Source: Strix aluco (Eukaryota; Chordata; Aves; Strigiformes; Strigidae). Taken from it: 64,000 bases of DNA. Each line of letters opens with the position of its first letter. Position 1 is the stretch's first letter. The stretch is from positions 92,471,994 to 92,535,993 of the forward strand of contig NC_133932.1 of NCBI RefSeq assembly GCF_031877795.1, read 5' to 3'. The notes under the pieces were generated by a model. That model worked only from the letters and a program-made list of their open reading frames with translations, searched no databases and was not told the origin of the DNA. Position numbers and translations under genes: made by a program. Positions 53,701 through 62,889 of the stretch are shown one piece after another.

Positions 53701-56700
53701 TGTAACTCATTAAAAAAAAAATAATTTACTCATCTGAAATGTGGTATGTACAACTCAGTCCAGATGAAGCCTCTTAATGCTTGTGAGCCATCAACCTTTG
53801 ATCCAGAAAGCATACGATCCAGAAATCGCCACAACCATGATGCCCAGGTGCAAACCCAGGCATTTCAAGCCAACCTAATGAAATAACAGAAGTGTTGAAC
53901 CATTTTCAATGTGTCCTATTTCCAATCTGATTCTGAATCTTTTCCGTTCTTGAGGCCGGGTAAATATCTCTCGAATCCGAGAGGTTCTGGTACCAGAAAA
54001 GCCAAGTTGCATGGTCTTGAAATCAAAAGTTATCAACATGAATGCCTTAGTAACACAGGAAAGAGTCTGTAAGACAAGGGTGGAAGATGGGAAAGGAGGA
54101 ATGCTCTCTGAGTAAAGAAAAAGCATCCATGCACTTATTTGTTTGGAGATTTATTCTGTCGTAATTTATTTAACACCTCCATGGAGAACAAAGAACTTTG
54201 CTGAATTAAAAACAACTGGGGAAAACCCAGAATTTCTTGAAAATATTTGTTATACCTAAAACCTGTCAAGAAAAGCATGAAAGACTGCTACGATAATATC
54301 TGCAAAGAAGATGTTGTAGATGTTTTTGGCTGCCTACTAGGTATGAAATCAGATCTATGCCCAGCTGAATGTGTTCCTTTGCTAACCTGCCTGCAGAACA
54401 CTTCTCAGTCCCATGCACAAAACCCAGCCATTTCTGAAACATTTCTTCTGGCTTGGAAACTGCTCCTCCAGGTCTTTCATGTGCAGAACTTCTTTTGTAG
54501 CCTATGAAACCCATGCACATGGAACAAATTAGATATCACCAATTTTACAGTGGAGTGCAAAATAACCAGGAGCCACAGAAAACACAACACAGTGGGATTT
54601 ACAGGGAAAATCTGAAAAGATTGCCCCACACCATGTCTCTGTCTTACCAGAAGAGATGTAGTAGCTTTAATGTTCATATGAGAATACAATACGCCTCTCT
54701 TCATAAAGCACTGTTTAAGAGAGCCTTTTTTTTGGTCTCCTAAACAACCAAACAACACAGTATTCACTACGTGGGGCTGAGATAATGGAATTGAACATGG
54801 AGCTTAAAATGATGTAAGAAATTTTCTCAGGGTGATGTTTAGGTCCATAAATTCAGCTACAAACTACAGAGTTTTTAAATGAAAATCCAGAGCAACCCGT
54901 TCTGTTCCTGGGCGTCGAATTAACATGGTGTCCAGAGCCAGGAAGTGCTTGTCTCCATTTCTTTTCTTACAAAAACATTAAACAAACCTTGGAGAGATGC
55001 AAAAACCAAAACCGCCTTCTTTCCCAGAATATGTTCCTTGATGATCTCCTACTCCCTATTAACTTTTGCCAGTGTTGGATTATACTAAATAAGGAACTGT
55101 CCGTCCTGTTCTTCTGCCTCTTAAATAAGAGCATAACCCTTCAAGGGCTCTTGCTAAAAGAAGGCAAGTTTAAAATTAAAAAAAAGTAGTGCATGATCTC
55201 AATCCAAGGTTATAGAAAGGGCACAGAGCTTTCGGATCAAGGGAGTAAAGCATTAATACTGTGTGGCCCCACTTTCCTAGAATATGTGTCTTGGCAACAT
55301 TGCTAGTCTAAATCTGGCAAATTGAATATTTTGATCTCTGTCCCTGGAGAAAAATTTGCACCTATTATATCAGATTATAATTTTCCTCTTTTGTGCAGTG
55401 CAACTGAACTATCCTCCATTATCACAGAATCATAGAATATCAGGTTGGAAGGGACCTCAAGGATCAAACTTTCTTGGCAAAACAAAATTATATATTTTAT
55501 TGTATCAGAGAGGCTGCATTGTGTACGCTAACACTGCCATTTATGCACCAAGCTAGGTTGTTTTTGTTGGGTTTTTTTAAGGAGTGGGCTGAAGGGAAGA
55601 TTTCCTGATTGTCTAAGAATGAACAAATGGTTTATACAAAGTACAGAAAATATACAAATGTGGTGTACAAAAGCTCCGATGTTCGTACCCAAGGAATATT
55701 ACTGCTGATGTTTGAGCGAGTCACATGAAATATGATAGCTCTACTTGTTAGTTGTACTTCCATGTTTTAGATTGACCATTTAGGTTAATGGCCACCTAGA
55801 AGTTGACTATAACCCCTAGCATGTGATGGCAGAGTGCTGTGCATGTTGAAATGCTTCATAAGTAGATTCAACGAAAGAGAAGCTGACGTCCTTGCCCAGA
55901 AAAGTCTGCAACCTCATGCTTGATGGCACTGTCGGATAAAAGGGCAAGGCTGGTGTATTCATGCTGAGCTTCACACCACTTCCAGCGGGAAGGCGTGAAG
56001 GAAGCACTTGGCAGATGATCACAGGGTGGATTGCAAGGCAGCAGCCACACCCAGAAGGCTGTATCTGCTGATGTGGTCAATTCCTTGTCACAGAAAACCC
56101 GTTTATTTGCCTGTATCCAAAAAGGAAGGCTTGTGAAAGGAATTAGTAACACAATCCCTCAACTGCAGGTATTTGAATTGATTATCTGTCAACCCAAAGG
56201 TTTCCCTAAGTTCAGCAAATGAACACAATCTGTCTTCTAAAATATATCATGTAATTTGTTAAAGCTTTAGTCTAACCATGCATCCCAAATAAAAATGCAT
56301 TTAGTTTTTGGTTTGGGTAGTAAGGTTGATTTTTTTTTTTAGGTTTATTCGAGTTAGAAAATTGAATACAAGCTGAAATGGAATAAACAATAGATAACTT
56401 AAGAGTGATTTTTTTATAACTGGTGTTAATTTAAATGACAAAATCTCCATGTTCAGCATATTACTGATTTATTTCAGATGTATCTTTATGTGTTTCAGGC
56501 TTGCATTGTTAAAATATGCTATTGATTTTCTGTTTTCTTTTGTTCTGAGGTTTCAGTGTGCTCTCTGCTGGTGATGCCATTCCCCATTTTGAAAAATGAT
56601 TGATTCATTATAATTAAAAAAAAAACAACCAAGACTTAAAACATGCTTAAGTTAAAGGTAGAAGTCACTAAATTGCTTTTAGGAGTATTATTTATTTAAA

Positions 56701-59580
56701 CTTTTGCTGGATTAGGATCTAAGACAAAATGCAAATAGGACAATGGATATTGGGGAAGAATAGTGAAGAAAATTCTGTATCAGTGGAAGACAAATATAGG
56801 AGTGGTGAGAGGCTGAGGAACAATATGGGGAGATTTTATAGGCCCTTCCTTTGGGTAAGTTTTAGGAAGCTCCATTAGGGTAAGAACAGCTACAGGAAGA
56901 CTGGAAAGAGCCGTCCGGGATTGTAAGTGATGGCACTCGATAAAAGTGAATTAGTAGTACTGCTTTGTAGGCAGCATGGCAGAAGTGGAGAAGCATTACA
57001 GAAAAGAGTCTAAAATACACACGTAAACACGCTTGTCAAGATTACGAAAAAGTAAGTAACCAAAAATGTTCCATGGGCCAATTTGTTCTCCTGGCTTCCG
57101 AAAGTATGTTTTTCTGGTTTTAGATTTGTATATGGCAATACACTGTTACGGTTCCTATTTCAAAATTTAAGGCTCCTGTTTCTGACAAAATGGCATGCTG
57201 AAAAGTCCCATTGATTAATAGGAAATGTGATTAAAGCTCCTTCTTTCAACAATGAAGAAAAAAGAGAACTTTCTAAATCTTTAGAAATACTAGATGTTTT
57301 CAAAGTATTTCTGTGTTAAAATGTAAGCCAGAACATTTTTACATAGACAATGTATGCTCAGCTTTGTTAAGCTGGATGAGAATGGAAACAGAGGGGTCAG
57401 GTATATGGAGTGAGCCAAGACGGTGATTTAGTAGGACAGGTTTTCCATAAAAGCATGTGATTGAGAACTACATTTCTCTATAAATCTGTGATATATATCA
57501 AATACTAATGTGTAATATCCCTACTTCTGTATCAATCTATTGATATATACTCATGTAATACGTTTCTCCTGCGACTGTAGCTACATATTTTTTGCTTTAG
57601 ATACTGCCCTGCAAATTCATGCATATGGGTAATAGTTCTTAGTAGCAGGCAATAGACCATGTAAACAGCCAACATAGCACATAATGAAGCTCACGGAGAA
57701 CAAATTTTATCACCAAATGTCAGTCAGCCAAACCCTCTTCTAGATTATTTCCTTAGATATATTAGATAAATGAATATTTCTAAGTATGACAAAATAAATA
57801 TTGATGGTTTTAAATATTTTATCTGAAATTCAATGGTAATGAGCTTTGCCTGCTTCTCAGGGCACAGCAATGCATGTAACATGATGTTTCTCTGTTATGC
57901 ACCTTATCGCACTGTCTACATACAATCTTCTTCCCTCTATCACGATTCATTTTTTATGTGCCAAGTATTCATTAATCCTTTAACCTCAGTAGGTAGAAAC
58001 CAGTTTTTCTCTGCAGAACATTCAGCACTGGGAAATCATTGCTCCCTGTTCCAAGTGGTTAAGAAGGATGAATGTTAATACTCGTGGTTTTTATTGATAA
58101 ATCTGAATATAAGCTATGCATCTATCCAGGGAATGTTTCCAGTGGTGTTCTATAGTAGCCTGCTTCCTACGGGATTGCATATTTTATCTTTTAAAACAAG
58201 TGTTACAACAGTAACTTTTGACTTGGGTAAAATCTTCTGAAATCTAATGAATCACATATGTAACTTACAGTGAGTTGTTGGAACTGGCTCTGTATCTAAA
58301 GTAATAATATAGGGAAACACGTTGCCTGGGTCATTAGACTGTATTTTAACTCTAGGCTCACTTTTCTCCAAAGGAAATGATTACAGTAGAGGCAAAATTA
58401 TAATAGCAAATCACGCCTAATCCCGTTTATAGCTTGCGGAGACATACATTTATATAGACTGTGAGGTAGACTTCTGTTTATATCCATTTTAACATTTCTT
58501 ATTTGCTATTCTGCCTTTTATTTTTTTTAACCTCGTGGAAATAGAGGTAAGATGCAGGGACAAGTAGTGAGGGGTTTATGTTACTTAAACCGTTTATGCC
58601 AAAAGGCAGCAGAGGAGCAGTTCTTGGAGAACACATGAAGCGATGCATAGACGTATTTCAGGCAGTTGGCATGAAAGCCTCTAAGGGAACAGACATTGGT
58701 TCTGGTTCTTCTGGCTTCCTTGGTAAATACTGTGTAGAGCAGCAAACATTAGTTTGTATTTACTGAAAGTAATAACGTTTTAGCAGTAATTATTTACCTG
58801 AGCTCAGCCTGGCTTTCTGTGTAAATACACAAGCTATACAGGCTTTTACAAACACTCAAGACAATGGCCCAACCTACTAGTCAAGGGATCCCTCTTTTTG
58901 AGTTTTATTTACCAAATTATTGTTATGAGTAGGAATCTCTGGAGCTGTTGAGCTGAGCTTGAATTTGAGGAGGACAAGGGGCGGGGACTCATAAAGAACT
59001 TGCCATTTTCTGCCTGCTCTGAGCATGGCTTTTGCCAGGGGCCAGCACAGCACCCTGAATATTCACAAGGCTATCAAGCTTCCTGAACTGAATCCCTCCT
59101 AAACATTGCCCAGAAACCGTCTCAGCAGCCAGGGCTGGTCAAAGCTCACCTGCACTCTGGTCACACCATGCAACACGAACCATAGCGGAGGAGACAGAAA
59201 ACAACCACATCAGCTTTACATTAACAAAAGACTCTCCAAGGCAAGGGAATCCCTGGGTAACCTGTCAGGCCGGATTAATAGATTTGACACTGGTCAGGCA
59301 TGGGCCAGAATCTTTCCACGAAAATATTTCACTGTGTAAACATGTAAGAACCCTTTTGAAAAGAAAAAGAGATTTGTTTCTTGAAGCTTAACACTGACTC
59401 GTGGGATTTATATCTGTTTCCTGAGGTTTTTAAAGTTCTTCTTAAAAAAAAAAAAAATCCATGCAGTAAAAAGAGTTTATGTTTTAGACAAACTTTAAGA
59501 TACCGGAATCTCTTTCTCTGTACATTGCTATATTAAAGCCTTTACAACCCAGTATCTGCAGCCCTTACGTGTGAAAAATC
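47713..59580. other. AT-rich non-coding desert upstream of CpG island 2
   Basis: About 12 kb without a recognisable exon. Open frames do not exceed 127 codons (51011-51394) and have no domains. It holds a 46-bp CR1 tail at 55422-55467. Unique AT-rich blocks near 48180-48380 (including AATTAAGGGATTGAC) and 58370-58500 have the look of conserved non-coding DNA, but this cannot be tested here. The stretch 52840-53160 is locally GC-richer without CpG enrichment. Confidence 0.55.
55422..55467 (-). mobile_element. CR1 LINE tail fragment, minus strand
   Basis: TCACAGAATCATAGAATATC followed by AGGTTGGAAGGGACCTCAAG is the reverse complement of the extreme CR1 3' end. Only about 46 bp remain before the sequence becomes unrelated, so this is a heavily 5'-truncated or decayed insertion. 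Confidence 0.85.
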
Positions 59581-59622
59581 TTCCCATAAAGGAAGTTCTC
59601 AGTTTGCAGAGGCGCGACTCAG

Positions 59623-59628
59623 ACTTAC
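59623..59628 (-). other. Candidate minus-strand splice donor
   Basis: Read on the minus strand, the sequence is CAGCGC then GTAAGTCTG, an intact GTAAGT donor core at the left edge of CpG island 2. It would fit a divergent, probably non-coding, transcript leaving the island leftwards. The upstream exon bases (CGC) are a poor match to the consensus. Confidence 0.25.
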
Positions 59629-59924
59629 GCGCTGACCTCCATGCAATGCAAAAAAAACCCACCTCACATACTTCTCACAAGCTGCAGTGTGTCTACGCGA
59701 AGCAAAAAAAAAACCCCAAACAGGCAGAGGAGAGAGGTTTGCAGAGCTCAGCCCCTGCCCGCCCGCCAGGTAACTGCGAGGGCCCGGCGGGCCCAGCCGA
59801 TGCAGCCGGAGGCCGCCCCCGCCGCCCGCCCGCCGGCACCGCGGCCCCGGGACGGCGCCGCCTGCTCCGCGCCTCCACCCGCCGGGCCCGCAGCGGCCCG
59901 GTGCTCTGACCCGCCGTACGTCCG

Positions 59925-59937
59925 CCCCCCCCCCCCC
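59925..59937. repeat. Poly-C run, C13
   Basis: Thirteen C residues inside CpG island 2, next to further C-rich stretches. The reverse strand is G-rich and could contribute to quadruplex formation. Confidence 0.9.
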
Positions 59938-60304
59938 GCCGCGGCTCCCCTCAGCGTCCCTATCGCCCCCCGTGTGTTGTGTCCCCCCCCCCGCGACGCC
60001 CCTCAGTGTCGCGACCGCCATGTCCCACCCCGGCGCCCCCTCAGCGCCGCCACCGCCCTGTCTCGTGTCCCCTCCCCGGGGCTCCCCTCAGCGGCCCCAT
60101 TGCCCCGTTCCCTCCCCCCGGTCTCCCCCACCGCCCCGCGCCCCGCTGCGGCCCCTCGGGGCCCCCCTTAACCTGCGTCCCCCCGCCCCCGCCCGCCTCG
60201 CCCCGGGCCTCCCCCTGGCGCCCCCGCTGCCGGCCCCGCCCTGCCCCTCCCCGCGGCGACCCCGGAGGCCCCGGCGCCCCGCTGGCCTCCCCCTGCGGCC
60301 GGGC

Positions 60305-60345
60305 GGGGCCAGGGCCGGGGCCGGGGCCGGGGCCGGGGCGGGGGG
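60305..60345 (+). repeat. GGGGCC hexanucleotide repeat with G-quadruplex potential
   Basis: The hexamers in order are GGGGCC, AGGGCC, three GGGGCC and GGGGCG, followed by five G residues. Together they supply at least five runs of three or more G separated by CC, which meets the usual G-quadruplex pattern. The unit is the same as in the human C9orf72 repeat, but I have no evidence for orthology. The tract lies about 340 bp upstream of the donor at 60683. Confidence 0.85.
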
Positions 60346-60539
60346 CGGCGCGGCCGGGCGTTCCCGTCCCCACCCCCCCGGGGCGGGGCGGGGCGGGCGG
60401 CGCACCGGGGCGGCGGAGGGGCGGGGGCGCGGCCCCTCCCCTCCCCCCGCCCGGCTGCCGGTGGGGGCGGGGACGCGCCGCATGCCAGCGACGCCACCGG
60501 CGCCCGCCGCGGCCGGAGCAGGGGCCGGGAGCTGGGGAG

Positions 60540-60682
60540 GGGGAACTCCGGTCCGGACCGGGCCCTTTGTTTGAGCGGCCGGTGGGGCGTCGCGGCGGCG
60601 GCCCCACCGTGAGGCGAGGTGAGGCGGCGCCGGGAGCCTCCACCCCCGGCCCACCCTGCCCCGGGCTCATCATGTGACACGG
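60540..60682 (+). other. Candidate non-coding first exon (3' part)
   Basis: The exon end is supported by CACGG followed by GTAAGTCGG, a strong donor at 60683 in the plus strand. The left boundary is unknown, so the start given is a guess within the island. The only ATG near the end (60672-60674) is followed directly by TGA (60675-60677), making a minimal start-stop upstream frame, so translation probably begins in a later exon. The same bases form TCATGTGAC, an E-box of the MITF/TFE M-box type. A weaker alternative donor, GAG then GTGAGG, lies at 60619. Confidence 0.4.
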
Positions 60683-60688
60683 GTAAGT
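60683..60688 (+). other. Candidate 5' splice donor of first exon
   Basis: GTAAGT preceded by CACGG. The intron side matches the U1-complementary consensus at all six positions, and the last exon base is G. It is located where the first intron of a CpG-island gene commonly starts. Confidence 0.5.
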
Positions 60689-60965
60689 CGGCGGCGAGCG
60701 AGCGCCGCGGTTCCCCGGGTGCCCCCATTCATTTCCCGGGGACGGCGGCGAGCCCGGCCGCCTCCGCCCGCGCCGTGCGCGCCCGTGACACGGCCCAGGG
60801 AGAGCGGGGCGGGCGGGTGGACAGAGAGAGAGCGGCGACCCTGTGTCAGGGGAAGGAAACTGTTCCTCCTGCTCTGCCGCTTCTGCTCAGGTCTGTGCCG
60901 ATTCCCTTTCTTACCAGAATAAACGGCGAGCGTGTATATTTTTTGCTGCTGCTGTCCCAGTCAGC

Positions 60966-60989
60966 TTTTTTTTTTTTTTTTTTTTTTTT
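60966..60989. repeat. Poly-T run, T24
   Basis: Twenty-four T residues followed by AAGAAACC, inside the downstream part of CpG island 2. On the plus strand it would lie in the presumed first intron. Confidence 0.92.
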
Positions 60990-61120
60990 AAGAAACCACC
61001 CGCTCCTGTACCGAAGTTAAATAATTTTAAAGAAAAGCGGGGACAGGGCGCCCCCCCCGCCTCCTTCCCCCAGCGCCGCCGGGGCGAGTCGGGGGTTAAC
61101 GGCGGTGCCCTCCCCCACCG

Positions 61121-61138
61121 CCCCCCCCCCCCCCCCCC
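61121..61138. repeat. Poly-C run, C18
   Basis: Eighteen C residues in the 3' part of CpG island 2, preceded by CCACCG. It is one of several long C or G runs in this island and intron. Confidence 0.9.
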
Positions 61139-61470
61139 GGCGTTCCTCCCGGTGCCCCGGCGGCAGCGTTGCCGGCGGGGGGGGATGTGCTGGGGGCCGC
61201 CCTCGCCGCCGGCCCGAACTTTCTCCTCAACTTTCCCGCTGAGGCTTGAGGGGGGGAGGGAGGGAAGGGGGGGGGGCGGTGAAAAAAGCGGGGGAAAAAA
61301 TAAAAAGCGATATGCGAGGAGTGATTAGCAGCGAGCTGGGGAGCGCCCGGCCCTTTGTGCTGCCGTCCCCGGGCGGGGGTGCGAGCGGCCGGCGTGCCCC
61401 TACGCCTTTGGGGGTGGGGGAGGAAAATTAATATATAAAAATAAATATTAAAAAAATAGATATGAAATAC

Positions 61471-61530
61471 CGGAGCATAACGGTCTGCGGGGGGAAAAAA
61501 TCGGAGCGTAACTCGCTGTGGGGGAAAAAT
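61471..61530 (+). repeat. Diverged tandem duplication, about 30-bp unit
   Basis: CGGAGCATAACGGTCTGCGG with its GGGGAAAAAAT tail (61471-61501) is followed at once by CGGAGCGTAACTCGCTGTGG with GGGAAAAAT (61502-61530). A partial relative, GCGGGGGAAAAAATAAAAA, lies about 180 bp upstream. It looks like a local slippage duplication at the edge of the CpG island. Confidence 0.6.
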
Positions 61531-61749
61531 AAAAATCATAGTATGACGGTATATTACCTTCTACAAAAATAATTATCTTCTATAAAATAAACACTTGCTC
61601 TTCCAGAAGTCGGCCGGCGTTGCTTGGGGAGCAAACCGCTGGTATTTACGTTAAAAGCGTGTGCCTTAGCATCGGCGTCACCCTGTGAAGCCCACCGAAA
61701 GGTTTCCGCTGCTGGTGCAGCCGGGTAAATGCGCTGGGATGAAATTTGG

Positions 61750-61825
61750 GCTCCTGTCCGCCTCCCCCAAAATCCTGCACCAGCCTGACGGAGTGGTGCG
61801 GGATTTGGGGGAGGCGGATAGGAGC
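61750..61825 (+). ncRNA. Long near-perfect hairpin, candidate microRNA precursor
   Basis: Bases 61750-61782 and 61794-61825 are near-perfect reverse complements. There are 32 base pairs, a single bulged A (in the A run 61769-61772) and an 11-base loop (61783-61793). The only two non-Watson-Crick pairs, 61756 with 61819 and 61776 with 61800, are G-U in a plus-strand RNA but would be A-C mismatches in a minus-strand RNA. Stem length and loop size fit a Drosha substrate, and the site is in the presumed first intron of a plus-strand gene. Against this, I see no apical UGU, no basal UG and no downstream CNNC motif, and the pairing is more perfect than in most old microRNAs. I do not recognise it as a known family. 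A recent inverted duplication or foldback element is the main alternative. Confidence 0.5.
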
Positions 61826-62199
61826 AAACCAGATGGGCTATTTTATATTTCCTACATCCCCCCCTCCATGGTTTGCAGGGATGTGATGCTCCGCTCCAGA
61901 TAGCGGGTTTTTTTCGGATGTTGGCGTGGCGTTCGCTGCTGCGTGGAAAATAAGACGTTTTGCGCGCTTTAGGGAGCAGGTACGAGCCGTTGGTAGGAGG
62001 CACCGAAGAGAAGTTCACTTGCGTCGGGGTTTATATTGAGCTTGTAAAATCCTGCTAGCTTTTGGCAGTCCCCTTCCCCCGAATAAGTAAGTAAACCAAT
62101 TTATTTTTTTTAATTATCCATCATGAAGTAAATCATATTCTTCTCCCCCCATTTTATTTCTTTATTTTTTTGCTTTTTCCTTTTTATCTTGCCACGGCA

Positions 62200-62440
62200 G
62201 GTAGATAGATATTCGCGGCAACTTTGCAGGGCTGCTTTATATAGCGCTGGCATATGGGCTCCATTTTCTGCTTTCTGGTTGGTCTACAACTCTGAAATGT
62301 ACAGGAACAGCAAAGTGGTCTTAGCGTGGGATTAGTAACTGCGCTGAATAGGTCACAGATGGGGCGATAGGAGCATTTTATTAATGACGTAAGGCTGCAT
62401 AAACCGAGTCTGCTTATTTTTTTTTTTAATGTTATTCGTG
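62200..62440. promoter_or_regulatory. Candidate intronic regulatory block with CRE-like site
   Basis: A repeat-free segment of mixed composition containing GATATTCGCGGCAAC, TTTATATAGCGC, AGGTCACAG (nuclear receptor half-site) and TGACGTAA (62385-62392, a CRE/ATF-like site). CpG dinucleotides survive here outside the main island, which can mark unmethylated regulatory DNA. Conservation and activity are unknown. Confidence 0.3.
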
Positions 62441-62868
62441 CTGGGGGAGGGGGAGTATCTTTCTAATGGGACGTAATCAACTTGAAACCGCTGTCTGCAA
62501 GCCGGCGTGTCACCTATCATCACAAACCGACCACGCATAGCAAAGGAAACATGGCATGCGGATTTTTTTTGATTTTTTTATTCTCTTTTTTTTTTTTTTT
62601 TTTTTCCCCGTGCTGCCTGAGGCTTTGGCAGCCGGTTGGAGCTGCGGCCGCTACGCTGCTGCCGGCAGGTGCCCGGGCTGGAGCCTGGTGGGATGACATC
62701 ACCCCCTCGGCGGCCAGGGACCAGCACCCATGCGCACCCCTCCCCGGCCTGGCACCCCCACCCCCTCGCCCCCCCTGCATCCAGAACAACAGTGGTGACA
62801 TTTTCCTTCCTTTTTTTTTTCTGTTATTTTTTCCACCTCCTTTCTTTTCCTGTGTCTGATACCTAGAA

Positions 62869-62889
62869 GGGGGGGGGGGGGGGGGGGGG
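62869..62889. repeat. Poly-G homopolymer, G21
   Basis: Twenty-one G residues followed by CGGGAGCGGGAG, giving a long G-rich tract in the presumed intron. It is the longest G run in the window. Confidence 0.93.

Larger units (their letters stand above)
59590..61430 (+). promoter_or_regulatory. CpG island 2, probable plus-strand gene promoter
   Basis: A 1.8-kb CpG island with very high GC content. It contains clustered GC boxes (GGGGCGGGGCGGGGCGGGCG near 60379-60400), a GGGGCC repeat (60305-60340), C13 and C18 homopolymers, and a strong donor at 60683 on the plus strand. The pattern is that of the promoter and first exon of a plus-strand gene, probably a developmental or broadly expressed one given the island size and the flanking desert. 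Several overlapping open frames of 60-232 codons on both strands are proline-, arginine- and glycine-rich artefacts. The gene cannot be identified because its coding exons lie beyond 64000. Confidence 0.85.

Noticed and set aside
58578..58766. 62-codon frame beginning MLLKPFMPKGSRG.
   Set aside because: It vaguely looks protein-like, but no family is recognisable and no splice sites or retrogene signs are visible.
59571..60728. Open frames of up to 232 codons on both strands in CpG island 2.
   Set aside because: Same GC-composition artefact. Low-complexity P/R/G/A runs, no domain, and mutually overlapping frames.
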